From JBLHKS01 sp047620505 (GTDB taxonomy: Bacteria > Verrucomicrobiota > Verrucomicrobiia > Verrucomicrobiales > DEV007): DNA of 64,000 nucleotides. The notes below the pieces were generated by a model. The model saw nothing but the letters and a program-made list of their open reading frames with translations. It did no database searches and was not told the origin of the DNA. A program made the translations under genes and the position numbers. This document shows positions 16,838-26,245 of the stretch, in pieces. Each line of letters starts with the position of its first letter. Positions within the stretch are counted from its first letter, which is position 1. The stretch spans positions 39,052 through 103,051 of the forward strand of contig JBLHKS010000004.1 in assembly GCA_047620505.1 (NCBI GenBank), in the 5' to 3' direction.

Positions 16838-19102
16838 ATGCTCGCAGTCCCCCGCTTTGCTTGTCTTCTCTTTTCGTTAGCACCGTTTCTTGCGGTTGTG
16901 GCCGCTGATGACGACGATTCTAAGAAGCCAGCAGCTGCTGAGGAAAAAGTCAGGACGGTTGAGGAACTGACCGAGGCCACGATCGAGTCGATCGTTGTGA
17001 TTTATCAGGGAGGGCGGTCCACGGAAGTCGGCGGGACTGGCACCGGTTTCATCATCGAAGAGGACGGTTTGATCGCGACCAACTGGCATGTGATCAACGA
17101 AGGCAGGCCAATCCGAATCAAACTTCACGACGGATCGGAGCACGACGCGACCGAGGTTTACGCTTCCGATCGCCGGCTTGATCTCGCTTTGATTCGCTTC
17201 AAGCCGGACCCTGACAAACCTCTAAAAGCACTTGAGCTTGGCGACTCCTCGCAGTTGTCCCAGGGCCAACCGGTGGTCGCGCTCGGCAATCCGCTTGGGC
17301 TGAATCACAGCGTGGTTGAAGGCGTGATTTCCGCTGTCCGCGATCAGGTTCGCGATTTTCCGTTTCCGATGATCCAGGTTGCGATGCCGGTCGAGCCTGG
17401 GAACTCCGGCGGACCGATTATCGATCTCGAAGGCCGCGTTCAGGGGATCATCACGCTGAAATCGATGGTTACCGAGAATCTAGGATTCGCAGCTCCGATC
17501 GACGCGCTTCAAGCCCTTCTTGATAAGCCGAATCCGATTCCAATGGATCGCTGGGCGACGATCGGCGCGCTCGATCCTCAGTTGTGGGATCCGAAAATGG
17601 GCGCGACTTGGAGTCAGCGCGCGGGCCGAATCCAGGTTCGCGGTGTCGGTGCTGGCTTTGGCGGTCGTTCGCTGCTTTTCTCGAAAAAGAAGCCGCCTGC
17701 CGAAACTTACGAACTCGAAGTCGAGGTAAAACTGGACAACGAATCGGGTGCCGCCGGTCTGCTGTTCGAAGGCGACGGTGACGACGTGCACTACGGATTT
17801 TATCCAAGTGAGGGCCGACTTCGCCTGACTCGATTCCAAGGGCCTGACGTTTACAGTTGGGAAATTCTTGAGCAGGTTGAAGCGCCGAATTATGAGATGG
17901 GCGAGTGGAATCGAGTCAAGATCCGGGTCGAGCCTGAGAAGATCACCTGCTTCGTTAACGACGAGGAGTTGCTCGTGTCGACCGACGTCGAACTCCGCGG
18001 AGGGTCGATCGGGCTGTGCAAATTTCGCGCGACTGAGGCCGAGTTTCGTGGTTTCCGCGTCGCAGAAAAGCTGGACGTGGAGTCGATCGATCCGAAGGCG
18101 ACGGAGTCGTTGAACGGCTTGATCGGGGAGTTTCTCGAAAGCAACGATCCGGACGAGCGCCAGCAGCTGCTGGAGTCGCTTGGAGACAACCCTTCGGCTG
18201 GCCGCGCTTCGCTTGAGGCGACAACCGAGCTTTTACGCGAGCGGATCAAGGAGCTGACGCGGCTTCAGCGTGACGCAAATGCTGAGATCATCGGCGGCCA
18301 GCTCGCAGACTCGCTCGAAGGCAAGGACGCGGACATCGATTTGTTTGGCTCGAGCCTCTTGATCGCCAAACTCGATAACGCGGAGCTCGACGTCGACTCC
18401 TACCTTGATCGGCTCGACCGGATGGCGGCGGAAATTCGAACCCAGCTGCCTGACGAAGCCGACGAAGCGGAAAAGGTCGATGCGGTCCGAAAATTCATGT
18501 TTGAGGACAGCGGTTTTCACGGCAGCCGTCTTGAGTACTACCACGAATCAAACAGCTTCATCAACGAGGTGCTCGATGACCGCGAGGGGCTTCCGATCAC
18601 GCTCGCGGTTGTCTTCATTGAGCTCGCCAATCGCATCGAAGCGAACACCGTGCACGGAGTCGGCCTGCCTTCGCATTTCGTCGTTGGCTACGAGGCTGAG
18701 GAGGGAAACCAGCAGCTGCTGGATGTTTTTGAAGGCGGCGAGGCGTTGGAGCGCGACGCAGCGGCGATGATCGTGGCCGCGGCCGGGCAGCGTTTGACTG
18801 ACGAGCATCTCAAGCCGGTGAGTAAAAAAGCGATCATCGAAAGAATGTTGCGAAACTTGATCGGCGTTAAAAAAGGCCCGCCTCAACCGACCGAAGGTTT
18901 CGATCCGGTCGACGCGATGCCCTACGTGCAGTTGATGCTCGCGGTTAGTCCGGAGGATCCGACCGCGCGGCTCGATCGGGCGCTGCTCCGCTATCAAGAG
19001 GGCGATGTCGAAGGCGCGAAAGTCGATCTGCGTTGGCTGCTGCAGAACGAACCGCCTGGGATTAACATTCCAGGTTTGCGCGCATTTTACGAACAGCTCT
19101 GA
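16838..19102 (+). CDS. Secreted HtrA-like protease fused to LamG-like and SirB1/transglutaminase-like domains
   Basis: A 754-residue protein from ATG 16838, where a signal peptide begins (PRFACLLFSLAPFLAVVAA). Residues ~30-230 are an S1C trypsin-like protease with triad His ~84 (TNWHVIN), Asp ~114 (RRLDLALI) and Ser ~189 (GNSGGPI); no PDZ domain follows. Residues ~240-410 look like a DUF1080/laminin-G-like beta-sandwich (GGSIGLCKFRATEAEFRGFRV). Residues ~470-640 resemble the SirB1 transglutaminase-like family (GLPITLAVVFIELANRI, GVGLPSHFVVGYE), and a TPR-like end follows. It carries three palindrome copies or relatives (16929, 18161, 18710). This fusion is unusual and the substrate is unknown. 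Confidence 0.8.
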   Translation: MLAVPRFACLLFSLAPFLAVVAADDDDSKKPAAAEEKVRTVEELTEATIESIVVIYQGGRSTEVGGTGTGFIIEEDGLIATNWHVINEGRPIRIKLHDGSEHDATEVYASDRRLDLALIRFKPDPDKPLKALELGDSSQLSQGQPVVALGNPLGLNHSVVEGVISAVRDQVRDFPFPMIQVAMPVEPGNSGGPIIDLEGRVQGIITLKSMVTENLGFAAPIDALQALLDKPNPIPMDRWATIGALDPQLWDPKMGATWSQRAGRIQVRGVGAGFGGRSLLFSKKKPPAETYELEVEVKLDNESGAAGLLFEGDGDDVHYGFYPSEGRLRLTRFQGPDVYSWEILEQVEAPNYEMGEWNRVKIRVEPEKITCFVNDEELLVSTDVELRGGSIGLCKFRATEAEFRGFRVAEKLDVESIDPKATESLNGLIGEFLESNDPDERQQLLESLGDNPSAGRASLEATTELLRERIKELTRLQRDANAEIIGGQLADSLEGKDADIDLFGSSLLIAKLDNAELDVDSYLDRLDRMAAEIRTQLPDEADEAEKVDAVRKFMFEDSGFHGSRLEYYHESNSFINEVLDDREGLPITLAVVFIELANRIEANTVHGVGLPSHFVVGYEAEEGNQQLLDVFEGGEALERDAAAMIVAAAGQRLTDEHLKPVSKKAIIERMLRNLIGVKKGPPQPTEGFDPVDAMPYVQLMLAVSPEDPTARLDRALLRYQEGDVEGAKVDLRWLLQNEPPGINIPGLRAFYEQL
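16929..16940. repeat. CAGCAGCTGCTG copy 9
   Basis: Exact copy just after the HtrA-fusion signal peptide, read PAAA. Confidence 0.95.
18161..18172. repeat. CAGCAGCTGCTG copy 10
   Basis: Exact copy in the HtrA fusion, read QQLL. Confidence 0.95.
18710..18721. repeat. CAGCAGCTGCTG copy 11
   Basis: Third exact copy in the HtrA fusion, read QQLL. Confidence 0.95.
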
Positions 19103-19117
19103 ATCGAAGTTAGGCCG

Positions 19118-19444
19118 ATGAAATTCCTGGGCCGTTTGATTCTGCCGACTCTCTGCGCTGTCTTTAAAGAGAAGGAGATCGAGTTGAGCGATGCCGAATT
19201 TGCAATCTGGAACGAGGAAACTCGTGGTCTGACGATCGGTTCTTGGGGCCGACGGTTTCACGATTGACCTCAATTTTTTTACGAGCTTCGGCGTTCTGAC
19301 GGCGGATTTCATCATCTGACGACGTCCTGTCATCTCGCTCCTGGCCGGCCGTTGTTGATCGAACTTGGCGGACGCGGTACGCCCGAGAGTCCGGCGCATT
19401 TTCTGGTTCTGCGAGGGTGGCTCGAAGCGTCGAAGGGCGAGTAG
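19118..19444 (+). pseudogene. Small gene interrupted by an in-frame TGA
   Basis: ATG 19118 reads 49 codons to a TGA at 19265-19267. The same frame then stays open for another 58 codons to TAG 19442-19444. Both halves have ordinary protein-like composition (start MKFLGRLILPTL; second half PQFFYELRRSDGGFHHL and LLIELGGRGTPESP), and no frame change is needed. The simplest reading is a CGA-to-TGA or TGG-to-TGA nonsense mutation in a 108-codon gene. I do not recognise the family. It lies between the protease fusion and the PQQ-propeller gene on the same strand. Confidence 0.5.
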
Positions 19445-19511
19445 CGCGTCGCTTGGAAATCTCTCAAAAGATTTGACCATTCGCGGTGCGTGTAAGAGTC
19501 GAACTTATCGA

Positions 19512-20792
19512 ATGAAAAAGACCCTCCTTCTAATCCTCGCGGCGAATTTGCTTGCCACCTCAATTTTCGCCAACTGGCCGGAGTTTCGCGGCCCGACTCG
19601 CGATGGCCATGCACCTGCCGACGGCCAGCAGCTGCCAACCGAATGGTCCGAAGACAAAAACATCACCTGGCGAACCGAGATCCACGGCAAAGGCTGGTCG
19701 ACGCCGGTCGTCTGGGGCGATCAGGTCTGGGTCACGACGGCGACCGAGGACGGCAAGGAACAATCGGTGCTCTGCATCGATCGCGTCAGTGGCAAAGTGC
19801 TTTTCGACGAAGTGTTTTTCGAGAATGCTGAGCCGCGCCCGCTGAGCAACAAGCGAAACACCTACGCTTCGCCCTCGCCGACGATCGTGGAAGGCCGAGT
19901 CTACGTTCATTTCGGTAGCTACGGAACGGCCTGCATCGACACGAAGAATTTCAAGACAGTCTGGACGCGTCCGGATTTCGAATGCCATCACTGGCGCGGG
20001 CCGGCTTCCTCCGCCGTGATTTTTGGGGATCTCCTGATTCTGACTTTCGACGGCGCTGATCACCATTTTTCGGCTGCGTTGAACAAGGAAACTGGCGAGA
20101 CGGTCTGGAGACGCGATCGCTCGACGAATTACAACGACTTGGACAAAGATGGTAAGCCGAAAGCGGGCGGCGACATGCGCAAGGCCTACAACACGCCGGT
20201 TTTCATCAACTTCGGCGGACAAACCCAGATGATCAGCCCCGGCGCGAAGTGTGTCTGGAGTTACGATCCGAAAACGGGCGCTGAAAATTGGAGCGCACAT
20301 TTCAACGAGCATTCGACGGCGTCACGGACGGTCTTCAGCGAGGAACTCGGGCTGATGTTCGTCAATACCGGATACGGAAAGTCGAGGCTGATTGCCTACC
20401 GGATTGATTCGGACGCGAAGGGCGAAATCGGCGAATCTCACCTTGCTTGGCAGACGAATCAGCGGACCCCGAATCGCAGCTCGCCGTTGCTGATCGACGG
20501 CCGGATTTTCATGGTCACCGACGGCGGAGTCGGCAGTTGTCTCGATGGAAAAACGGGCGACGAAATCTGGTCCGAGCGAATCGGCGGTGAAGTTTCGGCT
20601 TCTCTACTTTACGGAGGCGGCCACATTTATTGGTTCGACGAAACCGGGAAATGCGTCGTGACCGAGGCAGGCGCGGAATTCAAGTCCGTGGCTGAGAATC
20701 AGCTCGATGACGGCGTCTTTTCTTCGCCAGCAGCTGCTGGGAACTCGCTCTTCGTGCGGACGACGACTCATCTTTATCGGATCGATGGTTAG
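19512..20792 (+). CDS. Secreted PQQ-like beta-propeller protein
   Basis: A 426-residue protein from ATG 19512, where the signal peptide MKKTLLLILAANLLATSIFA starts. The mature start WPEFRGPTRDG is typical of the secreted PQQ-repeat proteins abundant in PVC bacteria. Repeats such as VLCIDRVSGKVLF, LNKETGETVWRRD and CLDGKTGDEIWSE mark successive propeller blades. Likely a periplasmic binding or scaffold protein; the residues needed for true PQQ catalysis are not evident. A palindrome copy at 20728 encodes SPAAAG. Confidence 0.85.
   Translation: MKKTLLLILAANLLATSIFANWPEFRGPTRDGHAPADGQQLPTEWSEDKNITWRTEIHGKGWSTPVVWGDQVWVTTATEDGKEQSVLCIDRVSGKVLFDEVFFENAEPRPLSNKRNTYASPSPTIVEGRVYVHFGSYGTACIDTKNFKTVWTRPDFECHHWRGPASSAVIFGDLLILTFDGADHHFSAALNKETGETVWRRDRSTNYNDLDKDGKPKAGGDMRKAYNTPVFINFGGQTQMISPGAKCVWSYDPKTGAENWSAHFNEHSTASRTVFSEELGLMFVNTGYGKSRLIAYRIDSDAKGEIGESHLAWQTNQRTPNRSSPLLIDGRIFMVTDGGVGSCLDGKTGDEIWSERIGGEVSASLLYGGGHIYWFDETGKCVVTEAGAEFKSVAENQLDDGVFSSPAAAGNSLFVRTTTHLYRIDG
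20728..20739. repeat. CAGCAGCTGCTG copy 12
   Basis: Exact copy in the PQQ-propeller gene, read PAAA. Confidence 0.95.
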
Positions 20793-20884
20793 ACCAAATC
20801 CGCTGCCTCATTTCTCTTGCGCTCCAACCGGTTTCGGGTAAAGGGGGACCCCCGTCATTTCTGGATCGGATTTCCCCAACATCT

Positions 20885-20909
20885 TGATTCCCGGAAATAG
20901 CGGGAATCA
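20885..20909. terminator. Stem-loop after PQQ-propeller gene
   Basis: TGATTCCCG (20885-20893), loop GAAATAG, CGGGAATCA (20901-20909): a perfect 9-bp stem 93 bp after the stop codon. No T-run follows, so termination is uncertain; it might instead be a processing site or REP-like hairpin. Confidence 0.4.
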
Positions 20910-21047
20910 GGGTTCGATCGGCGCATCGGAGATCTGCGGGAAGCTCCTCAGCGAGCGCAAACGCGGTTCCGTAAGTCGGGCAGAGCCATGAATTTTGCCG
21001 CCAGAAACAACCGCAAGCCTAACCTTTAAACAGCCGCACCCTACGCC

Positions 21048-22214
21048 ATGAGTTTTGTCGCCGAACGCATCAGCCAGCTTACTCCATCGATGACCCTGTC
21101 GATCACCAGTCAGGCCAAGAGAATGAGGGACGAAGGAGTCGACGTCTGCGGTTTTGGCGCTGGCGAACCGGATTTCGATACGCCGGACTTCATCAAAGCC
21201 GCCGCGATTAAAGCGATTCAGGACGGCAAAACGAAATACACGCCTGCGAGCGGCATTCCGGAATTGCGCCAGGCGATTGCCAAGAAGCTGCTGATGGAGA
21301 ACAGCGTTAACGTTGACAAAGAGCAAGTCATCGTCAGCTCCGGCGCGAAACATTCGCTCTTCAACGCGATCACAGCGGTCTGCGATCCAGGCGACGAGGT
21401 GATCATTCCAGCTCCCTACTGGGTCAGTTATCCGGAGATGGTCCGCATTGCTGGAGCCGAGCCGGTCATCGTCGAAACGTCGATCGAGAACGGTTGGAAA
21501 ATGACCGCCGAGCAGTTTGATGACGCGATGACCGCGCGGACGAAAATGGTCATCATCAACTCTCCAGGCAACCCGACTGGCGCGGTTTACACCGCAGATG
21601 AGCTCAAGGCCATCGGCGAAGTCGCCGCTTCGGAAGACATCATCATCATCTCGGATGAGATTTACGAAAAGCTCATCTACAACGAGCTTAAGCACGTGAG
21701 CATCGCTTCGCTGGGCAGGGAACTGGCCGATCTCACGATTACGGTTAACGGCTTCAGCAAAGCTTATTCGATGACTGGCTGGCGTCTCGGTTACCTCGCT
21801 GCTCCGCCGGAAATCGCCAAGGCAATCGGCACCGTCCAGAGCCACACCACTTCGAATCCGACTTCGTTCGCGCAGTACGGAGCGCTTGAGGCCGTCAAGG
21901 CCGACCAGCAATTCGTCGCCGACATGCGAGACGAATTCGACATGCGCCGCCAGTACATGCTCGGCCGCCTGAAGTCGATCAACAACATCAGCGTGGTTGA
22001 GCCGGAAGGCGCGTTTTACTTCCTCGTCGACACCACCCAAATGGGGATCAAATCGGTCAATCTCAGCGAGAAGTTGCTTGCGAGATATCAAGTCGCTGCG
22101 GTTCCAGGAATCGCGTTCGGCAACGACTACAGCCTGCGCTTGAGCTACGCTACGGGCCTCGATGTGATCAAAGAGGGGCTCGACCGCTTCGAAGATTTCT
22201 GCGCCTCGCACTGA
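21048..22214 (+). CDS. Class I/II aminotransferase, aspartate aminotransferase-like
   Basis: A 388-residue PLP enzyme. The PLP lysine is in NGFSKAYSMTGWRLGY (Lys ~238). Other family landmarks are NSPGNPTGAVY (Asn binding the cofactor), ISDEIYEKLIY (Asp/Tyr) and the C-terminal Arg in LRLSYA. The overall pattern fits the Iγ subgroup of aspartate/prephenate aminotransferases. It moves amino groups between aspartate (or a related acid) and 2-oxoglutarate. It is one of the few genes in this half of the window without a copy of the iterated palindrome. Confidence 0.9.
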   Translation: MSFVAERISQLTPSMTLSITSQAKRMRDEGVDVCGFGAGEPDFDTPDFIKAAAIKAIQDGKTKYTPASGIPELRQAIAKKLLMENSVNVDKEQVIVSSGAKHSLFNAITAVCDPGDEVIIPAPYWVSYPEMVRIAGAEPVIVETSIENGWKMTAEQFDDAMTARTKMVIINSPGNPTGAVYTADELKAIGEVAASEDIIIISDEIYEKLIYNELKHVSIASLGRELADLTITVNGFSKAYSMTGWRLGYLAAPPEIAKAIGTVQSHTTSNPTSFAQYGALEAVKADQQFVADMRDEFDMRRQYMLGRLKSINNISVVEPEGAFYFLVDTTQMGIKSVNLSEKLLARYQVAAVPGIAFGNDYSLRLSYATGLDVIKEGLDRFEDFCASH

Positions 22215-22437
22215 GGAAAATTGCGCGAAATCGCGGCTTCGATGCGTGAGTGATGGAAATCGCCCATGCATCGAATCTTCTATTTTTTTCGCTTCGTTAG
22301 TCATCGCGCTGCCCGTTTCAGGTTTCAGGGGCTGGAGCAGCGTTTGACTGGCGTCGAAGAATCGCGGGTTGTGAGCGAGATTCTGGCTGTGCCTGGAATT
22401 GGTCTTGGTTTCGGCTCTGACTTCCGGCACCACCGCC

Positions 22438-23307
22438 TCACTCGCCGCCAGCAGCTGCTGACTCAATAGGCTCGCCGAGAAGCTTGCGCATCGAGGCAGT
22501 TGCCTCAGCCCAGAGCGTGCCGTTGCCAAACGATTTTGCGTAAATGTGGACGATCGCTTTCAGCTCTCCGGCGCGCTCGGCGTCCTTTTCTAGAAGCGCA
22601 GCGGTCCGCTTCAGCGCGTCCGAAGTCAGCCGTCGGCTCGCGCCAGGAAAAGGACCGATGATTCCGCCATAAGCCAGGAGCGCTTCCGCTCCTTCGCCTT
22701 TCGATTCGAGCGCGCGACCACGAAGATACGCGACTTCGGCACGCGCGCCATGACCTGGCTCAAGCTCTTCGTCGAGCTTCGCCGCGATCGTAAGCGCGCC
22801 ATCCCAATTCTCCTTTCCTACAGCACTCCAGAGATCGAGGATAATCTTTACGCCGCGCTCTTCCGGCGGGAGTTTTTCCCACTCGATCCGATCCTGAATT
22901 ACAGGGATTTCGCTCGGCTGGATCAATTGCCGATAACAGTCCAGCAGACGTCGGTCAGCCAAGGTCGAGAAGTTGCCTGGAGCAGGGTAGAAGGTGCTTG
23001 AGGATTTTGTGCTCGCGATCGCTTTGAGCTTCGGTATCGCTTCCTCATAATTGTTTGTGTAGAACGCAGTCAGGGCGGCGCGCCATTGCTCGGTTGGCGG
23101 AAAGGCTACCCAGATGACATCCGAAAACGAGATGCTACGAGTGCCGGCAGCGGCTTCCGGAATCCGCCACTGCAACGCAGCCTGGCTGACCTCCGTAATC
23201 TCACCTTCGAGCTTCTCTCCGGTCTTTAGATAAATGGTTGAAGGCTCGCCTTGAGCGAGGACCCCTGACGCAAAAGTCAGGAAAATCGCGATTCGTTTCA
23301 GCATCAT
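22438..23307 (-). CDS. Secreted hypothetical protein with TPR-like helices
   Basis: A 289-residue protein with signal peptide (MMLKRIAIFLTFASGVLAQ). A short beta-rich region (IYLKTGEKLEGEITEV, SISFSDVIWVAF) resembles the small SH3-like domain that precedes helical repeats in some verrucomicrobial envelope proteins. The rest is helical with TPR-like spacing. Its ATG overlaps the stop codon of the 946-residue TPR gene (ATGA, 23304-23307), so the two are co-translated. A palindrome copy at 22449 encodes AAAGG four codons before the stop. Confidence 0.7.
   Translation of the reverse strand: MMLKRIAIFLTFASGVLAQGEPSTIYLKTGEKLEGEITEVSQAALQWRIPEAAAGTRSISFSDVIWVAFPPTEQWRAALTAFYTNNYEEAIPKLKAIASTKSSSTFYPAPGNFSTLADRRLLDCYRQLIQPSEIPVIQDRIEWEKLPPEERGVKIILDLWSAVGKENWDGALTIAAKLDEELEPGHGARAEVAYLRGRALESKGEGAEALLAYGGIIGPFPGASRRLTSDALKRTAALLEKDAERAGELKAIVHIYAKSFGNGTLWAEATASMRKLLGEPIESAAAGGE
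22449..22460. repeat. CAGCAGCTGCTG copy 13
   Basis: Exact copy four codons before the end of the 289-aa TPR-like gene, read AAA. Confidence 0.95.
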
Positions 23308-26144
23308 TTTGTCTTTTGATATTCTCCGCGCCAGTCGAGAAAGGTTTTCTTCGCGCTAATATATTCAGGGTCCTTGGCGTTGTCAGCCGTCTGCCGTAGA
23401 AAATCCTGGAGCACCTTCAAAGAGCTCAATATTTCGCCTTTGCCTTTAAGCAACTCTGCGGCTCGCATCGTCGCCTTTACCGACCAGCTAAACTGGGCAG
23501 TGAAGTTGGCGTAGACATTCAGGTAAGCCACAAGCGCCTCCTCGCGCTGGCCTCGATTGTCGAGACAGAGAGCGTAGCTGTAATTTGCTTCGGGACGCGC
23601 CAAAGTGTAGTCAGATTGATCGATGTACTCCTCCCACCACGGCTGAGCTTCGGCGTAATTTTTATCGGCAATCAGAATTCGTGCGATCCCGAGTACTGCC
23701 TCCTCGCCGAGCAGCCGGTCGGTGGACTCAGTCAACACGGTATCAAATTTCTGGCGGGCAAGCGCGATGCGATCGGCTTCTCCGGATGCGAAATCCAGCT
23801 TAGCGGTCTCGATTAATGCGTAGCCAGCTGATCCTCCGTCTTGTCGGCTTTGCAGGATGAAATTGTAGATCGCGACCGAGGCGTTTTGATCGTTTTGAGC
23901 CGATTTCCAACGAGCGACGCGAACCAGCGTGTAGTTCGTTAGTTTGTTTCCGTGTTCCTGGTAAAGTTGATCCAGTTTCCCAAACAGCTCATCAATTTTG
24001 GCCGTGTCAGGCACTGGACTCGCTTCATGAGTTTCGATCTGGCCGAGAAGCATCCAAGCCTGGAGTTGCGGTGTTTCGCTGGTCGCTTTGAACCCCTCGA
24101 TGAACCCTAACGCGTCGGTGACTCCCACTTCATTCCGGAGAAAAACGGTGTAAGCCTGGAAAATCTGATCAAGCCCAGCGCTCGGATCTTCGCGAAGATC
24201 ATCGACGTGACCTTCGAGCATCTCTCGGGCTTTATCGATCTGCTCCAAGGCGACGAGCGCGTCGAGAGCCTGAATCGTCGCTCCGCTAGCGGATGGAGTG
24301 TCGGCGTAGCGCTCGCGAAACGCATCGAGGTAAGCGACGGCGTCTTCCCACTTCGCGGCCCTCGTCGCTGTTCCGATCAGCTGCCTCAACGCATAAGCAG
24401 CAACTTCCGGCGTTCCACGATTCTGCTCTTCGACCAACTGCCGAGCTCTCAGGTAAGATTGTGTAATCTGCTCGTAAGTGGATCCCCGCGCAGCTTGGAT
24501 ATCGCCTTTAACGTTGTGCGCGGCCGGAATTTCCGGGGCTTCGCGGTGATCACCAAGGAGCATGTTAACTCGGATGAAAGCCGCGTTTGGATCGCCGAGA
24601 ATCAAGTTAGCCAAACTGGAAAGATGAAGCGCGCTTGGTCGAAACTGGGAGTCTGGATAGTCGTCCGCGAAAAGATCCAGCAGCGGCCCTGCGCCTGCCC
24701 AGTCGCCCTTGCGAACTTTGAGTGAGGCGAGATAAAACCGTGCGCTTTCGAGCCGTTCGCCAGTTTTGTAGGCTTTGATGAAACCTTCCAATTCGCTCTC
24801 AGCCTCGTTCAGCTGCTCTAATTGGAAAAGCGAAGCAGCGACCACAAAGTCGAGACCCTCGCGCTCGGGCGATCCGACCGCGAGCCCGGTCCGAGCCTCC
24901 GCCGCCATCTTTGAAGCGAGATCGAAATCTTCCTCGAGAAACACGACTTCGGCGAGAATTCTGGCAATGCCAGGACGGAGATCGTGACTCGGAAACTCGT
25001 CGAAAAACTGACCCCCGTAGGTCGAGGCCTCTTCCCAGCGCGACATCTTCGTCCCGATCACGACGAGGTTGTGCAAAATCAGCGCGCGCTCTTCCAACTC
25101 CGGAAAATGCGCGATCAACTGCTGATAAACCGCGCGCGCCGAGGAGAAACTGCCGATCTGATAGTGAGCCGCGCCCATCCCAAGCAGCGTGTTTGCGTGC
25201 TGAGCTTTTTTCTCGACGATCTCCTCATCAATCTTCGCGATCGCCTCGTCGAATTTCTTCACGACATCGCCCTGAACCTGACCGCGGCGATCCAGCAGCT
25301 GCTGCTTGCGAGCGAGCTTGCGACCGATCGCTTCCTGCGGCGCAGTCATGAGGTTGTACCACGTCAGGGCCATCAACGGGTCCTTGTCTTGAAGCGCCTT
25401 GGCCGCGAGTCCGGCCAGACGAGGATTCATCACATCGCGATCTTCCGCCGTGCCGAAAAGTGAACCGGCGTGCTGCTGGATGACCTGCATCAAGTCGTTA
25501 GGCGAAGCGTCTTCGCCGTCCCAGGCCAGGACCGTGAACGCATCCTGAATCGCGCCATCCGGCAGCCCCTTCAACCCTAACACTTCATCCAGAATTGCCC
25601 GGCCTTTCGCCTGCTCACCCGTCCGCATGTAGCAGCGACCCAGGTTCATCTGGACGCCCATTCGATTGATCCGTGGTTCGCGTTTCGGGTCCTCCGCGAG
25701 CGCCTTTTCGAACTTCGCGATCGCATCGGGATACTTCTCCTGTGCTTGAAGGCATGACGCCCACTGCACGAGCGCGTGGACTTGAAAAAGGTTAGGCGGC
25801 TGACCTTCCTGGCGTTCGGCGTTGCTGAATTTTTCGTAGCAGGTCTGCATCGGCTCGATCGCTTCGGCGTATTGCTTCTGGCGGATGTGAAGCATCCCGC
25901 GAAGATAATAAAAGTGGCCGAAAACCGGGCCGAACCGCTGCAAGCCGCTCTCCGAATAGCGATCGATCACGCCGTCGACGATCTCCATGCCTTTGGCGAA
26001 GTTGGCCGAGTCGAGCGCGGCAACCGCGAGATCGTAAGCCACCGCGGGATCGGTGGGAGTTTCTGAATTCTGAGCACTCGCGGTACCGAGGGACGCCAAA
26101 AGCGAGAAAGCTGAGATGAATCGTTTCAAGGGGTGGATTCGCAT
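23304..26144 (-). CDS. Large secreted TPR protein
   Basis: A 946-residue protein with signal peptide (ISAFSLLASLGTASAQ). Many TPR units span the sequence, for example YYLRGMLHIRQKQYAEAIEP, WASCLQAQEKYPDAIAKFEKAL and MNLGRCYMRTGEQAKGRAIL near the N-terminus. It is probably a periplasmic scaffold. Similar proteins often accompany ExbB/ExbD/TonB-type systems in this phylum, but none is adjacent here. One palindrome copy (25293) encodes KQQLLDR in a helix. Confidence 0.8.
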   Translation of the reverse strand: MRIHPLKRFISAFSLLASLGTASAQNSETPTDPAVAYDLAVAALDSANFAKGMEIVDGVIDRYSESGLQRFGPVFGHFYYLRGMLHIRQKQYAEAIEPMQTCYEKFSNAERQEGQPPNLFQVHALVQWASCLQAQEKYPDAIAKFEKALAEDPKREPRINRMGVQMNLGRCYMRTGEQAKGRAILDEVLGLKGLPDGAIQDAFTVLAWDGEDASPNDLMQVIQQHAGSLFGTAEDRDVMNPRLAGLAAKALQDKDPLMALTWYNLMTAPQEAIGRKLARKQQLLDRRGQVQGDVVKKFDEAIAKIDEEIVEKKAQHANTLLGMGAAHYQIGSFSSARAVYQQLIAHFPELEERALILHNLVVIGTKMSRWEEASTYGGQFFDEFPSHDLRPGIARILAEVVFLEEDFDLASKMAAEARTGLAVGSPEREGLDFVVAASLFQLEQLNEAESELEGFIKAYKTGERLESARFYLASLKVRKGDWAGAGPLLDLFADDYPDSQFRPSALHLSSLANLILGDPNAAFIRVNMLLGDHREAPEIPAAHNVKGDIQAARGSTYEQITQSYLRARQLVEEQNRGTPEVAAYALRQLIGTATRAAKWEDAVAYLDAFRERYADTPSASGATIQALDALVALEQIDKAREMLEGHVDDLREDPSAGLDQIFQAYTVFLRNEVGVTDALGFIEGFKATSETPQLQAWMLLGQIETHEASPVPDTAKIDELFGKLDQLYQEHGNKLTNYTLVRVARWKSAQNDQNASVAIYNFILQSRQDGGSAGYALIETAKLDFASGEADRIALARQKFDTVLTESTDRLLGEEAVLGIARILIADKNYAEAQPWWEEYIDQSDYTLARPEANYSYALCLDNRGQREEALVAYLNVYANFTAQFSWSVKATMRAAELLKGKGEILSSLKVLQDFLRQTADNAKDPEYISAKKTFLDWRGEYQKTK
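25293..25304. repeat. CAGCAGCTGCTG copy 14
   Basis: Exact copy in the 946-aa TPR gene, read QQLL. Confidence 0.95.
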
Positions 26145-26245
26145 CGCAGCAAAGGCAGCAGAGAATCACAGAAAATCACGCAAAATCTTACCGCGAGCTG
26201 CTTTCCTTCATCCGGCTCCGCCGAGAAATATTCGGCCCTCAGTCT

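Noticed and set aside
19265..19267. Selenocysteine at the in-frame TGA
   Set aside because: No convincing stem-loop was seen just after the TGA and no selenium-associated gene is nearby; a nonsense mutation is simpler.
20907..22529. A 540-codon minus-strand frame opposite the aminotransferase
   Set aside because: High GC makes long shadow frames common; the aminotransferase motifs are unmistakable on the other strand.
20110..25730. GCGATCGC (HIP1 of cyanobacteria) as an iterated motif here
   Set aside because: A few copies occur, but they fit the general abundance of GCGATC in this GC-rich coding sequence and do not stand out.
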